Source: Spirosomataceae bacterium
GTDB taxonomy: Bacteria; Bacteroidota; Bacteroidia; Cytophagales; Spirosomataceae
Direction: 5' to 3'
Assembly: GCA_030731175.1 (NCBI GenBank)
Contig: JANQUM010000123.1
Coordinates: 1 to 8,499 of the forward strand
Length of the DNA: 8,499 nucleotides
The notes beneath the pieces were generated by a model, which saw only the letters and a list, made by a program, of their open reading frames with translations, had not been told where the DNA came from and ran no database searches. Shown here one piece after another: positions 7,062-8,499 of the stretch (positions are counted from its first letter, which is position 1; every line of letters starts with the position of its first letter). Position numbers and translations under genes: made by a program.

Positions 7062-7475
7062 ATGGCACTAAAAGTAGAAGTTAGCGAGCAATACGTAGTC
7101 CTAACTGTCAGCGGAAAATCTTTCTCGGAAAACGAGCAAAAAGAGGCAGAGAAGGAAGTAATTAAGCATTTCAACGGCGGGATTCCAAACTATATTTTTG
7201 ACCTGACAACGGTTAGTAAAATAGACGATTCTGCAACAAGTCTATTCACGAAAGTGAACCGGGTTTGCCAGCGTGAAAGCGGAATTCTACTCCTTGTTTC
7301 TAAAACGGACGAAGTGCTTGATGCCACCGAATTTTTACTGGAAGACGGCGTTGTATGCTTGCCAACACTACATGAAGCCACCGAAGCCGTCTTCATGCAC
7401 GACCTCGAAAACGAACTAAAGGGCGAAGAAGACGAGGAGGATATGTTCGGTTTTGGCGAAGCAGAAGAACTGTAA
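7062..7475 (+). CDS. STAS-domain protein (anti-sigma factor antagonist-like)
   Basis: This small cytoplasmic protein of 137 residues has a SpoIIAA/RsbV-type STAS fold pattern: strands at about 10-17 (QYVVLTVSG) and 43-50 (NYIFDLTT), then KIDDSATSLF at 53-62, a strand at 75-80 (ILLLVS) and a final helix at about 104-119. In anti-sigma antagonists the serine following the conserved Asp is phosphorylated by a kinase/anti-sigma factor; Ser57 fits that position. The usual small residue plus Gly after it is replaced by Ala-Thr, so classic partner switching is uncertain. The C-terminal tail (about 121-137) is strongly acidic (GEEDEED). From memory, Bacteroidota often carry a STAS gene ending in a similar FM-(E/H)-(E/D)-LE-EL helix directly before ribonuclease Z, which matches the next gene here, 122 bases downstream. 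No kinase or sigma factor gene is in view. Confidence 0.82.
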   Translation: MALKVEVSEQYVVLTVSGKSFSENEQKEAEKEVIKHFNGGIPNYIFDLTTVSKIDDSATSLFTKVNRVCQRESGILLLVSKTDEVLDATEFLLEDGVVCLPTLHEATEAVFMHDLENELKGEEDEEDMFGFGEAEEL

Positions 7476-7560
7476 ACACGAGTTTCTGAACAACGGTGTT
7501 CGGTTCGATGTTTGATAGTTGAATAAAGAATGAGTAATAGCTACGAAGTCTTTTATCCTG

Positions 7561-7568
7561 CATCTTTG
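7561..7568 (+). promoter_or_regulatory. Possible -7 promoter element for ribonuclease Z
   Basis: CATCTTTG differs by one base from TAnnTTTG (C for the first T). It lies 29 bases upstream of the proposed TTG start, which would give a leader of roughly 20-25 bases. No TTTG is seen at the normal -33 distance; the nearest (7511-7514) is too far. Ribonuclease Z could equally be read through from the STAS promoter. Confidence 0.35.
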
Positions 7569-7597
7569 TTCTTTAATCTTTACAAAATTCCACCTCT

Positions 7598-8499
7598 TTG
7601 AATATCGAATTTACCGTTTTAGGAACTGGCTCAGCCAACCCGCAACTCAACCGCAACCCGTCGGCGTATTTAGTTAGTATTGATAACGAATATATTTTAA
7701 TTGATTGCGGCGAAGGAACGCAATACCGTTTACTTGAGCAGCACGTAAAACACACCCGCTTACGGCATATTTTGATTAGTCACTTGCACGGAGATCACTA
7801 CTTCGGGCTTATCGGCTTGCTTTCGAGCTTGAATTTAAACCGTCGAACCGAGCCACTAACGCTTATCGGACCACCGGGATTAGACGAAATTTTGACGCTG
7901 CAATTCAAGCATTCAAACACCACGCTATTTTTTGATTTGAACTTTATCGAAACTGACCCCGAAGTTTCGCAATTGGTGTACGAACACCCCCTTTTTTCGG
8001 TCACAACCGTGCCGTTGGTTCACCGTGTTCCTTGCAATGGTTACGTAATCGAAACCAAGCCTGGCCCACGTAAAATGCGGAAAGAAATAATGCCGCCAAA
8101 TTTCCCCGTTCCGTATATCGTGAAACTAAAAAACGGTGAAGACGTATTTGATGAATTGCGGGGAAGAGTCTATAAATCAAAGGATTATACCAAGCCCGGC
8201 ACCCCCGCCAAGAAAATTGCGTACTGCTCAGATACTGCTTATAATGAGTCAGTTATTCCGATAATTGCGAACGCCGATTTACTTTTCCACGAAGCTACAT
8301 TCAATAATTCTAACGAAGAACGGGCAACGTTTACTTTCCACGCCACCGCCCGACAAGCCGGGTTAATTGCGAAACAAGCCAACGTAAAAAAACTTATTAT
8401 CGGGCATTATTCTTCTCGCTACAAAGAAGTAGAAACGCATTTAGTTGAAGCCAAAGAAGTTTTTGAAAATACGCTTTTGGGAGATGAAGGATTGAAGGT
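7598..8499 (+). CDS. rnz: Ribonuclease Z (tRNA 3'-processing endonuclease), C-terminus cut by the window edge
   Basis: This is a cytoplasmic metallo-beta-lactamase-fold nuclease that cuts the 3' trailer from precursor tRNAs. Three hundred codons are visible; bacterial homologues have about 305-310 residues, so only the last few are missing. Metal ligands and catalytic residues are all present at spacings like the Bacillus enzyme: HLHGDH at 62-67 (His62, His64, Asp66, His67), His142 in PLVHRVP, Asp212 in YCSDTAY, and His270 in IIGHYSSRY. HEATF (231-235) and His248 in FTFHATARQAG complete the site. The substrate-binding arm falls at about 152-185 (KPGPRKMRKE). The start is taken as TTG at 7598. 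An in-frame TAA lies at 7574-7576 and no ATG or GTG occurs before the conserved FTVLGTGSA motif, so TTG is the only reasonable initiator. It follows the STAS gene on the same strand. Confidence 0.95.
   Translation, partial: MNIEFTVLGTGSANPQLNRNPSAYLVSIDNEYILIDCGEGTQYRLLEQHVKHTRLRHILISHLHGDHYFGLIGLLSSLNLNRRTEPLTLIGPPGLDEILTLQFKHSNTTLFFDLNFIETDPEVSQLVYEHPLFSVTTVPLVHRVPCNGYVIETKPGPRKMRKEIMPPNFPVPYIVKLKNGEDVFDELRGRVYKSKDYTKPGTPAKKIAYCSDTAYNESVIPIIANADLLFHEATFNNSNEERATFTFHATARQAGLIAKQANVKKLIIGHYSSRYKEVETHLVEAKEVFENTLLGDEGLK

Noticed and set aside
7486..7503. Small inverted repeat after the STAS gene (GAACA-ACGG-TGTTC, extendable by a wobble and a C-G pair)
   Set aside because: The stem is only 5-7 bp and no T-run follows, so it is not a convincing intrinsic terminator.
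7190..8004. Minus-strand open frames opposite the STAS and ribonuclease Z genes
   Set aside because: Both genes on the plus strand have family motifs; the antisense frames do not.

Overview
The window looks like ordinary chromosome from a Bacteroidota bacterium, most likely of the Cytophagales (Spirosomaceae-like: Runella, Emticicia, Arcicella and relatives). The reasons are a type IX secretion (T9SS) C-terminal sorting domain on a large exported protease, Bacteroidota-style Ig-like repeat modules, signal peptides ending in Ala-Gln, a perfect TAnnTTTG promoter element, and a STAS-domain gene directly upstream of ribonuclease Z. The genus is an inference.

Layout. Three genes lie on the minus strand, read from right to left. 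The first (6305-6958) is an acetoacetate-decarboxylase-like protein. The second (2776-6222) is a 1148-residue thermolysin-family (M4) metalloprotease. It carries its own propeptide, a beta-propeller, two beta-sandwich modules and a T9SS sorting tail. The third (start 2710, running off the left edge) is a large secreted protein with a signal peptide, a propeller-like N-terminal region and a tandem array of 170-residue Ig-like units. Two genes lie on the plus strand: a small STAS-domain protein (7062-7475) and ribonuclease Z (7598 to the right edge, about 300 codons, probably within about ten codons of its stop). The 6959-7061 gap is the divergent promoter region. All intergenic gaps are short (65, 82, 103 and 122 bases), and I see no RNA genes, insertion sequences, CRISPR arrays or phage genes.

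How the genes fit together. The protease and the repeat protein are neighbours 65 bases apart, both exported, and share an Ig-like module type. They look like surface or secreted T9SS cargo and may be co-transcribed. The STAS protein and ribonuclease Z form a housekeeping pair; RNase Z trims tRNA 3' ends in the cytoplasm. The decarboxylase-like gene has no visible functional tie to its neighbours.

I found no convincing new multi-gene system. The most informative signal is the mosaic structure of the Ig repeats at the left edge. It reads as one unequal crossover inside a repeat module, old enough for synonymous sites to have diverged. Smaller points are a charge change beside the presumed catalytic lysine of the decarboxylase-like protein, loss of the usual glycine in the STAS phosphorylation motif, and a TTG start for RNase Z.
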